A DNA stretch of 64,000 nucleotides, from NCBI GenBank assembly GCA_037893225.1, contig JAZGUH010000145.1, positions 1,178,001 through 1,242,000 of the forward strand, in the 5' to 3' direction. The notes under the pieces were generated by a model. The model had not been told where the DNA came from. It saw only the letters and a program-made list of their open reading frames with translations, and did no database searches. Positions 36,201 to 43,449 of the stretch are shown here, one piece after another; position 1 is the stretch's first letter, and each line of letters begins with the position of its first letter. The DNA comes from Hippasteria phrygiana (Eukaryota; Echinodermata; Asteroidea; Valvatida; Goniasteridae). A program made the translations under genes and the position numbers.

Positions 36201-37716
36201 GTTCTCCATTGACTCCCACGCGGAGTGGCTCTCCATTGACTCCCACGCGGAGTGGCTCTCCATAGACTCCCACGCGGAGTGGCTCTCCATTGACTCCCAC
36301 GCGGAGTGGCTCTCCATTGACTCCCACGCGGAGTGGCTCTCCATTGACTCCCACGCGGAGTGGTTCTCCATTGACTCCCACGCGGAGTGGCTCTCCATTG
36401 ACTCCCACGCGGAGTGGCTCTCCATTGACTCCCACGCGGAGTGGCTCTCCATTGACTCCCACGCGGAGTGGTTCTCCATTGACTCCCACGCGAAGTGGCT
36501 CTCCATTGACTCCCACGCGGAGTGGCTCTCCATTGACTCCCACGCGGAGTGGCTCTCCTCCATAGACTCCCACGCGGAGTGGCTCTCCATTGACTCCCAC
36601 GCGGAGTGGCTCTCCATTGACTCCCACGCGGAGTGGCTCTCCATTGACTCCCACGCGGAGTGGCTCTCCATTGACTCCCACGCGGAGTGGCTGGCCACAC
36701 CGGCACCGTTGAGGGGGCTCTACTGTTACCGTCATGGGGCGTGTAGGCTGGGGAATCCCCGTTGCGCCAGGGCCTGCCCTGGTGGTCAGTTCCTCGTGGC
36801 TCCCGGTGCTCACGCCGGTGTAGAAAATGTGGGGTGTCTCTGGACGACCCCCCGCTGCGTCGGCAGACGCGGCGTGACCGCGCTCCGTGTGGAGCGGCGT
36901 ATCCGCCCCGCCGCCCTGCCCAACACGGCGTGGTCCCTCCCGGTGTCCCCCGCTGGGCGTACTGGTGCGAAACTCACAGGCCGTTCCCAAACGAGGCTCC
37001 GCCCCCGCCGCCCCGGCGAACGCGGCTCGGCGGCGTTCCGTGTGGAACGCGGCGTTTGCCCCGCCGCCGTGCACAGCGCAGGGCGGCCCCCCGCGAGACC
37101 CCCCGCCGGGCGCACCGGCGTGAAACTCACAGGCCGTCTCCACACGAGGCTCCGCCCCCGCTGCCCCAGCGAACGCGGCTCGGCGGCGTTCCGTGTGGAA
37201 CGCAGCGTCCGCGCCGTCGCCGTGCGCAGCACCGGGCGGCCCCTCGCGGGGTCCGGCGTTCGACACGCCGGAATAAGGGTCATGGGTTGTCCCACAGTGA
37301 AGCACCGTCCCCGCCACACCGGCCAGTGCGACTCGGCAACGTTCCGGGTGGAACGGAGCGTCTGTCACCCCGACGCCAGCGGCGTGGGACGGCCCACTGA
37401 GGGACTCATAACTAGTCTGGGGGGAATCGATGCAAATGCGACATGGAATGTAACAAATTCGCCCCCCCTGATCTATCATCTCAGGCTTCATTTTCTCCCC
37501 GTCCTCCCACATGAGAGATTCCGATGACCCCCCAGTCTCCCTCTTATCCCGAGGAAGACTCCCTTGATTATCCCTCAAAAAGGATTCTAATTCGCTCAAG
37601 GTAACGAACGGTCCGCCATTCCTATCTCCCGATTGGCCTGCGTCGTGTGGAGCTATATCTGTGTCCGCGCCGTGTGGCGAGTCGGACACCAGACTGTCCC
37701 TACCCGGTGGATTCAT
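29548..37716 (-). CDS. Gag-Pro-Pol polyprotein of the Ty3/gypsy element, intact
   Basis: One open frame of 2722 codons from the first ATG after the primer site; the frame is open further upstream into the LTR, but a start there would precede the primer site. By residue: four copies of a 51-residue repeat (about 105-300); about fifty copies of a 9- or 10-residue repeat (about 342-797); Gag core (about 875-1050); CCHC knuckle CYGCHEFGHIRRYC (1081-1094); aspartic protease with Asp1147 in LLLDTGAAVS; reverse transcriptase (about 1430-1620) with YLDD at 1582-1585; RNase H (about 1715-1850); integrase HHCC zinc site (about 1990-2030) and catalytic Asp2059, Asp2119 and Glu2155, spaced D-35-E; a GPF-type C-terminal module near 2295; then the zinc-finger part from Met2477. 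Gag and Pol share one frame, so their ratio must be set after translation. The repeat-rich N-terminal half is unusual. Confidence 0.95.
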   Translation of the reverse strand: MNPPGRDSLVSDSPHGADTDIAPHDAGQSGDRNGGPFVTLSELESFLRDNQGSLPRDKRETGGSSESLMWEDGEKMKPEMIDQGGRICYIPCRICIDSPQTSYESLSGPSHAAGVGVTDAPFHPERCRVALAGVAGTVLHCGTTHDPYSGVSNAGPREGPPGAAHGDGADAAFHTERRRAAFAGAAGAEPRVETACEFHAGAPGGGSRGGPPCAVHGGGANAAFHTERRRAAFAGAAGAEPRLGTACEFRTSTPSGGHREGPRRVGQGGGADTPLHTERGHAASADAAGGRPETPHIFYTGVSTGSHEELTTRAGPGATGIPQPTRPMTVTVEPPQRCRCGQPLRVGVNGEPLRVGVNGEPLRVGVNGEPLRVGVNGEPLRVGVYGGEPLRVGVNGEPLRVGVNGEPLRVGVNGEPLRVGVNGEPLRVGVNGEPLRVGVNGEPLRVGVNGEPLRVGVNGEPLRVGVNGEPLRVGVNGEPLRVGVYGEPLRVGVNGEPLRVGVNGEPLRVGVNGEPLRVGVNGEPLRVGVYGGEPLRVGVYGGEPLRVGVNGVEPLRVGVYGGEPLRVGVNGEPLRVGVNGEPLRVGVYGEPLRVGVNGEPLRVGVNGEPLRVGVNGEPLRVGVNGEPLRVGVNGEPLRVGVNGEPLRVGVNGEPLRVGVYGGEPLRVGVYGGEPLRVGVNGVEPLRVGVYGGEPLRVGVNGEPLRVGVNGEPLRVGVYGGEPLRVGVNGEPLRVGVNGEPLRVGVYGGEPLRVGVNGEPLRVGVNGEPLRVGVNGEPLRVGVNGAEAIRTGVYGGEPLRVEVNGVRQPSREGRPGIAGWHHTEPPCGTEAPSTTKGAQTTPGTCGAAGRAGDMPTPPPGMRRGTAGPSDPGGRRPMMFPDRFDGGSSWSDYLIHFESVAAVNHWSEAEKAMFLASHLRGTAQEALADMAPEGRTEYASILETFEQRFGVAAQIPLHRAQLSMRLRGRDESLGSLGQSIRRLIYKSYPKLPTQAREDLAVEAFRNALGNEQLQRHIFSRRAATLTEAVALAAEMEAFLEAQARQKGRSGTKDVRLVTQPPAEEPGPAAGTGDVQAARPRVECYGCHEFGHIRRYCPKRKSASDRQQGPTGTTPRRQAPSGEPAAPARVTSANYITGKVAGISVRLLLDTGAAVSLLSERVYGTLDETERPRLLRSAPALRMADGSSMPARGVADFKLQVGGQLLNHACTVADIEPDVILGIDFLSRYRCEWRWGDGVVVVDGEAVPLEGSRRRPMVARVQVMENMVVPAGHEAIIAGGVAAGPRMGVGMVYPNLGATDSCQIAVATGLVDTGNGTVPIRVFNPTTDPVTVYKGSRLALFSPMDDFDVMELGDGRPRTATGHSFSPPASVRTEVPAHLGDLLDRGAVNLGPAEHARLAELLTEFSEAFTGPDGKLGRTNLAQHAIDTGAANPIRQPPRRLPMHKRREAEKQVEQMLQEGVVEPSNSPWSSPVVLVKKKDGSIRFCVDYRKVNEVTLKDAYPIPRIEDNLDALDGAKWFSTLDLASGYWQVGLDKGDREKTAFGMQNGLYQFTVMPFGLCNAPATFERLMERVLRGLQWQIAVVYLDDVIVWGSDFEEHYQRLATVLGRFRATGLKLKPKKCDLFKTEVSFLGHKVSAEGVSTDPEKVTVIRKWPQPANLTQVRSFLGLASYYRRFIADFAEIARPLHALTNKSQKTFAWSSSCQSAFEHLKDALATTPVLRYPNTERRYILDTDASHCTIGAVLSQEGDDGERVIAYGSRALSKAERNYCTTRRELLAAVHFIHYFKHYLLGKRFLLRTDHGSLRWLFNFREPEGQVARWIQRLGCYEFDIEHRAGKKHINADAVSRIPCGQCGRSREQGQECYTGEGQSSTGEAQVDGLVGAVGESGRKRATASEQLLETWDPEELAREQRSDPELGKLMQWLEEAVPRPGWTDVSALDEGTKFWWAKWQRLRLARGVLQLRWEQPGGGPPTWKVVVPKGKVEDVMRLVHDNRTSGHLGVARTVARLKQASVYWRGMQRQAEEWCRKCHKCGSKKSPPRPRKAPLQQYLVGAPMERLAIDLTGRLPKTRAGNTGIMVVADYFTKWVEAFPIPDKTSETVARVLVEQVVTRFGTPLEIHTDQGREFEAGLFQGVCRLLGIQKTRTTPFHPQSDGMVERFNRTVKTMLSLFVDENQDDWDEHLPYVMMAYRSSQHDSTKLTPNLLMLGREVRLPLDLVVGLPEERSARVVVPDYVDGLRRKMERAHEFARRHLQSSQTYQKRQYDRRAEGAGYELGQPVWLYTPAKKVGRTPKLQCWWDGPFVVTKRMDDVTYRVQKSPRAKAKVIHYNRLKPYLGDADVGWWERTTRGSRAEEGSTTTEGPPGTPDRSGVPLSDPANEAAPDDQANSGEGQDPGMAPTPYGEGTPPPAETTATTPDEPSGTEPESGEVAGEAAGEGEPAPPTPSEPATGRVTRAGRKIIRPSRYCLHLTDLPSFPPCRMDQVRCPHCDRTFNQRHNLRRHLRTACRVLHPECPYACARGCGRTFYRRDVRERHHHYCAGSFVGSVGAEVDELDVHASDGEMDAAPPPPPPTSHRGGRNHPEQPPPRYHTTRGAVALTATPHSARESPGPGVSQPVGGPRPLGTLLPTTPFGTFLGGTTIWVGEPCPCGTLPGGTPPARPLEPAPGREGSTGPSGGRGADETLCAPRCPLATVGRTPSSSSGRYQRAFPGREATPAEQSRGRPDA
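30290..30316 (-). promoter_or_regulatory. Splice acceptor for the third ORF
   Basis: On the minus strand a pyrimidine run (CCTTCCTTCTTTTCCCCCC) is followed by TGCAG, then G and the ATG of the zinc-finger ORF. The AG ends at 30290. The match to the 3' splice-site consensus is very good, even though it lies inside an open frame. Confidence 0.65.
35310..36695 (-). repeat. 27/30-bp tandem array inside gag
   Basis: About fifty units of 27 bp (EPLRVGVNG), with 30-bp variants such as GEPLRVGVYG that insert a whole codon. All length changes are multiples of three. A 390-bp block is duplicated (35641 and 36031 start alike). Each unit contains ACTCC-CACGC-GGAGT, a small hairpin. At least five reading frames stay open across it, giving long spurious ORFs on both strands. 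Confidence 0.95.
36800..37400 (-). repeat. 153-bp (51-residue) repeats in gag
   Basis: Four diverged direct copies; neighbouring copies are 153 bp apart (for example 37019 and 37172). The protein unit contains FHTERRRAAFAGAAGAEP. It lies upstream of the 9-residue array, so the N-terminal gag extension is largely built of two repeat systems. Confidence 0.85.
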
Positions 37717-37737
37717 GCCGCAAGAACTTGAGGTTTT

Positions 37738-37745
37738 ACCTGATT
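37738..37745 (-). promoter_or_regulatory. Splice donor in the retrotransposon leader
   Basis: On the minus strand AAATCAG is followed by GTAAAACC; the GT is at 37738-37739. It lies between the primer binding site and the gag ATG. It can pair with the acceptor at 30290 to remove gag-pol and place the zinc-finger ATG next to the leader. Confidence 0.6.
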
Positions 37746-37763
37746 TGCTCTTTCCTGGTATGT

Positions 37764-37777
37764 CACCGCTGCCTCCA
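37764..37777 (-). promoter_or_regulatory. Primer binding site, tRNA-Leu-like
   Basis: TGGAGGCAGCGGTG starts one base after the 5' LTR on the minus strand. It is complementary to the 3' end of animal tRNA-Leu (CACCGCTGCC, discriminator base, CCA), recalled from memory, with a mismatch only at the discriminator base. Confidence 0.65.
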
Positions 37778-37778
37778 A

Positions 37779-38129
37779 TGTAGCGTCGACCGTGCGCGGG
37801 ACTCTCGTACACCCTGAAAGAACACTCCGGCACACTTTGTCAAGTTCTGAAGGGCTCTAGGCCGTTTATTCGGGTAGCAAAATACACAAGGCCTCACACA
37901 AAAATGGTGGAGGATCGCACAATGCTTGTTACTAGGGAAACGGGTCACTGCGCGTGCGCCGCACGCAACGGGCCTCCCCAGCCGACCAGCAGGGGCTCCG
38001 TTGCAACAGCTCCGCTGTGGGACCGTGCTGGTGCCCTCTACCGGCCGGTCAGCTGGGGCTCCACCGCAACGGTTCCGCTAGTGGTGCCGTGCTAGCGCCC
38101 TCCGCCAACCGACCGGCACCGGCGCTACA
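37779..38129 (-). repeat. 5' LTR
   Basis: This LTR is 351 bp and appears identical to the 3' LTR. As the coding strand is minus, it holds the promoter used for the full-length transcript. AATAAA occurs at 37865-37870. Confidence 0.97.
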
Positions 38130-38407
38130 ATATTTAACAAAAACAATTTCAAGGACGCCACTTTGGTTTGGAAAATTCACGCCGTTGGAATTCAGAGTGG
38201 TGGCCTTAGTGCTTTACTTGCGTCCAGACTGCACTATATGCGATGCCAGTCTGAATATACATATTTTTATATTTCAGTATTTTCCTCATATCTCCGTAAA
38301 TATTACACATTATGTTAGAATTTTTACACTCAGATCTTGGCAATAAGTTAGGTAAGTAACCAAAGACATAAACTTTTGAAGGATTCCAGGGCTTAGTGTC
38401 CCTTTAA

Positions 38408-39126
38408 TTTATTATACATCATCACCCTCCACATACATCCAACTAGGCATAAAAGTCAAGCATCCATATTATCATTTGCAAAAATAAATGCAAATGTCAC
38501 ATGGCCCCAACCAGCATGCTAGATATGCAATTTCAAAGACTAACACAAGATAAAACATTTTGGGCATCATTCTGTTTGTGCTTCAATGGCCCTTCTTGGT
38601 CTTGTCATCAGATCATTCCCACATATTAAGTTATGTAATCAACATATCATATAGTATACATGTATGTTCTTGCACACCATTCTATACTAGATATGGCAAT
38701 TTTGAACTCTTTCACACAAAAAACACTTCCACATGATGCACAGCCTGACAGAGGTACAACAAGCACTGTCAATTCAGTCATGTTGGTGCTGATAGGCTGA
38801 TCCTCATTCATGTTCCAATCCAGCACCTAAAGGAAAGGGTTCCGCATCCAGCCACCATTTACTGTCCCTTAAATATGACTTGAAAAGTACCAAAAGGTAT
38901 AAATGTAATGATGAATCAATAATAAATAAAAAAAATAAAAATAACATGTTACTCAGCCGTGTCCGAAACTGGCTTCCAGAGCTACAGCTATCGTCAGCAT
39001 GTGCCCACATATTTGCAATGGGCAATGGCAAACACCTAGCTCTAGACACGTGATTCGAATTCAGCCTTATTATCTCTTTTCTGTCATACCCCACAGACTC
39101 TGTCAAGTTTGTGCACAAAGTCTTAG
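38408..39126. other. No recognisable feature
   Basis: About 720 bp of A+T-rich sequence right of the MITE. Short ORFs such as 38804-39136 (minus) have no family signature. It could be the 5' end region of the Helentron or host DNA; nothing decides this. Confidence 0.4.
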
Positions 39127-39260
39127 GCCGGTGCATACTTCACACAAATGCAAACGCGAAGCAAATTTCATGACATCAACAATGGTCTTCGCATTGTGAC
39201 ATTTGTCATTACCCTAACAAATTCGCTTCGCACTCAAATTTGTGTCAAATATGAACCAGC
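39127..39260. mobile_element. Short inverted-repeat MITE, copy 1
   Basis: The left end GGTGCATACTTCACACAAAT and the complemented right end GGTTCATATTTGACACAAAT form imperfect terminal inverted repeats of about 40 bp, including GCGAAGC(A/G)AATTT. The element is about 134 bp. A relative lies at 42888-43016. I could not fix a target duplication. Confidence 0.65.
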
Positions 39261-39552
39261 GTAATTAAGAATAGTAAGATGCTGCACTAGTAGAACTCTT
39301 AATTTCTTACCACAAAATTACTAAACATTGCCAAAGCAAAATTTATGTCCCAAGCATTATCAAACTTTAATATGAGTAAATATGGATAAAATAATGAAAG
39401 CAAAAAAGTTTCATATATTTTCAAAATTGCTCACATTCATATCTATTATGTTTAAGCCTAGGGCCTAAAAACGAGAACATGAACCTAATGTTATTCCTTC
39501 CTCCCTGGATGAACACTGGGCCAGCAGCTTAAAAACGTTACCAATGGACTTT
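39261..39552. other. A+T-rich spacer
   Basis: No feature is seen between the two inverted-repeat elements. Confidence 0.4.
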
Positions 39553-39925
39553 GGAAAGATTTTACTTTAATACCCCCACCAAAATTGGTCAGAAACAGCA
39601 AGATCTTGAAAAATACCCATTCATCCTTGATAACAACTGTCTAAACACGTGGCAAAACCTCTTATTTCAAGATTTATGTTAGCAAAATCTGTAATTGTAA
39701 AAAAGGAAGCAATAATCAACATGCATATGCTGTACCAAGAACATATAACACAGAAAACACAAACTTTCCTCCCCTATTAAACACACAAATTACACAATAA
39801 TTGAATAAAGTCACAAAATTCAACACTGTGCCAAGTGTTTGTACATTCCTGAATGGATGGTTATTTTCCAAGATTTTGATGTTTCTAAGCGATTTTAATG
39901 GGGGGTATTAAAGTAAAATCTTTCC
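39553..39925. mobile_element. Foldback element with ~75-bp arms
   Basis: The left arm begins GGAAAGATTTTACTTTAATA. The right arm (39851-39925) is its complement, with matches through CAAAATCTTGGAAAATAACC. The 220-bp centre shares no obvious similarity with the arms. The arm sequence also occurs three times, always in one orientation, inside each unit A. Confidence 0.7.
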
Positions 39926-40860
39926 TGGACTTCTTCCAATAGCTTAAACACGTACACAGATAAGCCTATGACTTTTTTTAACATTCGATCATTGACATAT
40001 CAGTATTATTAATACTGACATACAGCAATGTACAGTGACAAGCCAATGACCGATTATTAAAAAGTCGTACGAATAACGTTATACACGAGGCGAACACAAC
40101 AATACTCATAAAAACCATAGGTCTGTTACTCATAGCATTTGACTTTAAGTCCCAATTGACGAAACATATGAATAATTCTCTCTTACAATACACAATGAAA
40201 TAAAAACTTTACAAATCGTCAATAAAATCAATATTTTCTTCATAAATTCCATGCCATATGTATTGATATACTCCACCTTCAGCTTTCTATAATGAGATAC
40301 GGTGTCTGATACCGGACCCTGTCAGGCATTTTACAATACAGGAACCAGACTAATGAAAAAGAGGGCGCTCTTGCATTTTGATCATCCTGTATTTGATTTA
40401 CTCTGCCACGAGTACCGGCAAGACCGTAGTGTAATGATGATAACAACGATTTTTGATATTTCTAAATCTCATGATTTGATTTGCTATTTATAATTTAAAA
40501 AATTAATAAAAACTGTTCGAACTTTTAAAAAAAGGAAGCAGGTACATAACCTTATAATGTTTTATCATTGAAAAAAGAAAGAAATGTAAACAGTTTTTAA
40601 TTTAGATTTCTCAGTCATCCCATTTAAAATTAGATTTCATAAAAAAAATGAAAAATAAAAAATAAAAAAATTATTACAAATAATTAGTGGTACGGTGTTT
40701 GTTCATCCACTAACGAACCAATCCTCCCGGAGGTAGCATTCGTATGTACCATTCGATGTTTTCGCTCAGACCAAGATAAATCGATTCAATAACAATATTA
40801 TGACGAGAGGTTTTTCGTCAATATGACGAAAAAAGCTGCTCCTCAAGGAAGTTTATGATG
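39926..40860. other. No recognisable feature
   Basis: About 930 bp, A+T-rich, with several A runs around 40620-40680. Short ORFs (39978-40193 minus, 40302-40493 plus) show no domain. Confidence 0.4.
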
Positions 40861-40904
40861 TGCATCGTATAAATCCATATTCTACTACACATACAAAAGT
40901 AAAT

Positions 40905-41740
40905 ATGGCTCAGGTGAAAGTGTGGCCACATCCCGATATTTAACCCAATCGGAGCTGTATGTCTGTAGATTTAGGCCTTAGAAAAATCCGAGTTTAATGT
41001 GACGTCATATGACACGTGATGACGTCATCATTTCGTCAGTTCAATTTTCATCTATCACAAATGATGGTCTGAGCACATACCGAGATTCAGCTTAATCGGA
41101 CCTGTAGTTCTGAAGATGTAGGCCTTAGAAAAATGCACCTTAAATGTGACGTCGTATGGCACGGGATGACGTCATCATTACGTCAGTTCAATTTTTATCT
41201 ATCACACATGATGGTCTGGGCACATCCCGAAATTCAATCCAATCGGTATAGTTCTCTAGATGTTGCCTTTACAAAATTGCACCTTGAATGTGACGTCATA
41301 TGGCGCGTACTGATGTCATTACGTCAGTTTAATTTTCCTGTGTAACACATGATGGTTTGGGCACATCCCGAGAATTAACCCAATCGGACCAGTAGTTCTA
41401 AAGATTTAGGCCTTAGAAAAATGCACTTTTAATGTGACGTCATATGGCACCCGCTGATGTCATTACGTAAGTTTAATTTTCCTGTGTAACACATGATGGT
41501 CTGGGCAGATCCCGAGATTTAACCCAATCGGACCTGCAGTTCTAAAGATTTAGGCCTTAGAAAAATGCACCTTTAATGTGACGTCATATATCACGTGATG
41601 ACGTCATCATTTCGTCAGTTTAGTTTGCATCTATCACACATCATGCATGGTCTTAGCACATACCGAAATTCAGCCCAATCGGACCTGTAATTCTGTAGAT
41701 GTAGGCCTTAAAAAATGCACCATTAATCACGTTGGAATTG
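40905..41740 (-). repeat. 144-bp tandem repeat, reversed CRE family
   Basis: Units recur at 40999, 41146, 41290, 41434 and 41578 (spacing 147, 144, 144, 144). Each holds GTGACGTCATAT, a CACGTGATG-like box and a second CRE. Read on the minus strand, the landmarks (CACGTGACGTCA, TTAAAGGTGCA, TAGA, GATT, ATAGATGAAAATT) follow the order of the plus-strand array monomer, so this is a diverged copy in opposite orientation. Confidence 0.8.
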
Positions 41741-42420
41741 TCTGAAATCATAATCACGAGATGGCGCTATACACATTTCCAGCTCAGACACTTTAGCAGA
41801 ATATCTAAATTCCACCTCATTCTTAGAAATTCTGCAACCGCTAAGGTTGTCTGCTGCCCTCAACACATTGGTAGATATGCCCAAACGTGCGGGATGAATT
41901 AGACTACTTCCCGCACCATACGTTATATCCTAATCATGTATTAGAAGTCCGAAGGACAACGGAAGGACCGATAACGAGTCTAAATCAGTCCACACATAAA
42001 TTCACAACGCGCTACAAAATACCCACGGTTATCGCCTTCCCAGAATTCTTATGTTATCTTATTGCTTTTCGCTAAATTTTGAAATGGGCCTTATTTCACA
42101 CTGGAATGAGCCACGATCATTTCCGCTTGCAGTAAGGTCGACCAAAATACAATGTATGACTTGTCTTATGCTTGCTGTCACAGGAGGTTGCTAAACACGC
42201 AAAATTGTGCTTTAAATTAATGGCCTCCAGATGACGTCATGATGACGTCACGAACATTTCACTTAAGCAGAAACATTTTTGCCGCCCAACTAATACTTTG
42301 CAATAGATATAAACTTCACATCTCGATTGGTTTTTCAGATATTGAGCTTGCAAGCGTGGAAAATTAAATATTCATGAGGCCACAATTTAAAAACTACTGA
42401 CGTCATCATGACGTCATTGC
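41741..42420 (-). repeat. Diverged reversed CRE-family sequence
   Basis: At 42000-42120 the minus strand reads CCATTTCAAAATTTAG and then AGAATTCTGGGAAGGCG, a diverged module J. At 42231-42250 and 42398-42417 an exact 20-bp CRE-pair sequence occurs as an inverted repeat around 147 bp. The rest shows no gene. Confidence 0.6.
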
Positions 42421-42887
42421 TTTAGGACCATCTACGCTATATGGCCTTTGTTGTGACAACTCGAGGGGACAATACGAGCTTTAATAGTATGAAATTAGGT
42501 GGGAAAGGGAGTTGTGTACAAAACCTATGGCAAAAAGGGCAGAAGAAAAAAAAAAAAAATAAAAAAAAAAATAAAAAAATCTTAACGAAAACAATAGCTG
42601 CTCCGCAGCGCTTCGCGCCGGAGCAGCTAAAAAGTACCACAACAGCTTAAAAATAATTTCTTCATTAACTGAAAAATGATTTGTCCGCTATTTGTAAATT
42701 TTAACCACAAAAACAAACAACTTTCTGAAATTGCTTTTTTCCTAATACTACATGTAAATTCTTTTTTTCACTTTTCCAGTTTCTCAGCAGAAATAATTTC
42801 TCTTCAAGCATTTTTTTTTACTATCAATACAAAACAAATCCGACCATATTCAATTATCCATTTACATCATTTACTATTCCCTCCATA
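42421..42887. other. A-rich sequence with a strong GC hairpin
   Basis: An A-rich tract at 42541-42580 is followed by a perfect 11-bp stem, TAGCTGCTCCG (42595-42605) paired with CGGAGCAGCTA (42619-42629), with loop CAGCGCTTCGCGC. The hairpin ends in CTAA, so it may be a Helitron-type 3' end, or the tail of another element. The remainder to 42887 is A+T-rich without a gene. Confidence 0.5.
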
Positions 42888-43016
42888 CCGGTTCACACTT
42901 CACAAGAATAAGGCGAATTTTGTGACGTCAACAATAATTGTTTCTTTGTGACGTTCGTTGTTGCCCAGAATTAACTTCACCATCAAATTCCGGCGCGTGA
43001 AGTACTGATGAACCGG
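42888..43016. mobile_element. Short inverted-repeat MITE, copy 2
   Basis: Left end CCGGTTCACACTTCAC and right end GTGAAGTACTGATGAACCGG are inverted repeats. The inner part (AATTTTGTGACGTCAACAAT against AATTTCATGACATCAACAAT) is close to copy 1 at 39127-39260. Confidence 0.65.
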
Positions 43017-43449
43017 ACTTCAGACTGGTTAATTAACGATTAGTTAATACTACCCCATAATGGGTTGTACGGATGAAAAGTAACATTTGCTTTTACTTCC
43101 AGTTTTGTAGCTTTTACTACCATCTCTATGAACAAAACTAAAGCAAAAACTAATACTTAAAAACATTTGCTGAATACAAGACTGAACTTTTATTGGTCTA
43201 GCATAGTTGATTGACTATTAAGTACTGTAGCATTTACTTCATTCCGTTTGAAAAAAAGAAACAAAAAAACACGAGTAACTGGCATTTGCTGACCATTTAT
43301 CAAGGTTGCTCCAAAGTTTACTTCAACTGGTATACGGAAAGAAACAACTGATCATGATAATTACTTTAATAGAATATAATTTCAAAGTGAACAAAGAAAA
43401 TATTTTCCAGCCAGAAGTGTTCCTATTCGAAGCAAATTATCTGAAACGT
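43017..43449. other. No recognisable feature
   Basis: A+T-rich stretch with TAATACT-type words. It ends where the CRE array resumes abruptly at CCTATATTCTTAAAAAACC, a hybrid of two different positions of the array unit. Confidence 0.4.

Larger units (their letters stand above)
28672..38129 (-). mobile_element. Complete Ty3/gypsy LTR retrotransposon
   Basis: The element is 9458 bp, with 351-bp LTRs beginning TGTAGCG and ending CGCTACA, and flanked by a 4-bp ATAT duplication (28668-28671 and 38130-38133). By eye the LTRs are identical, so insertion is recent. Domain order protease, RT, RNase H, integrase is that of Ty3/gypsy (Metaviridae). It is G+C-rich inside an A+T-rich region. The coding frame is open throughout gag and pol. 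Confidence 0.97.
28528..38403. mobile_element. TTAA-flanked MITE, split by the LTR retrotransposon
   Basis: The left terminus is AGGAATACTAAGCCTTGGA. The right terminus, complemented, is AGGGACACTAAGCCCTGGA. Both are flanked by TTAA (28524-28527 and 38404-38407). Without the nested retrotransposon and one copy of its ATAT duplication, the element is about 414 bp. TTAA targets are used by piggyBac and Kolobok elements; the AGG start may favour Kolobok. It carries no gene. Confidence 0.8.

Noticed and set aside
34664..36706. 680- and 465-codon minus-strand ORFs in other frames of the gag array
   Set aside because: They are frame shadows of the same tandem repeat; the true frame continues into the Gag core and protease.
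34882..37527. 881-codon plus-strand ORF rich in SIDSHAEWL units
   Set aside because: It is antisense to gag and exists because the 27/30-bp unit lacks stops in most frames; no domain is visible.
29548..37833. Gag start at the first ATG of the long frame, inside the 5' LTR
   Set aside because: Translation from 37833 would run through the primer binding site; the ATG at 37716 is the first after it and follows a splice donor.
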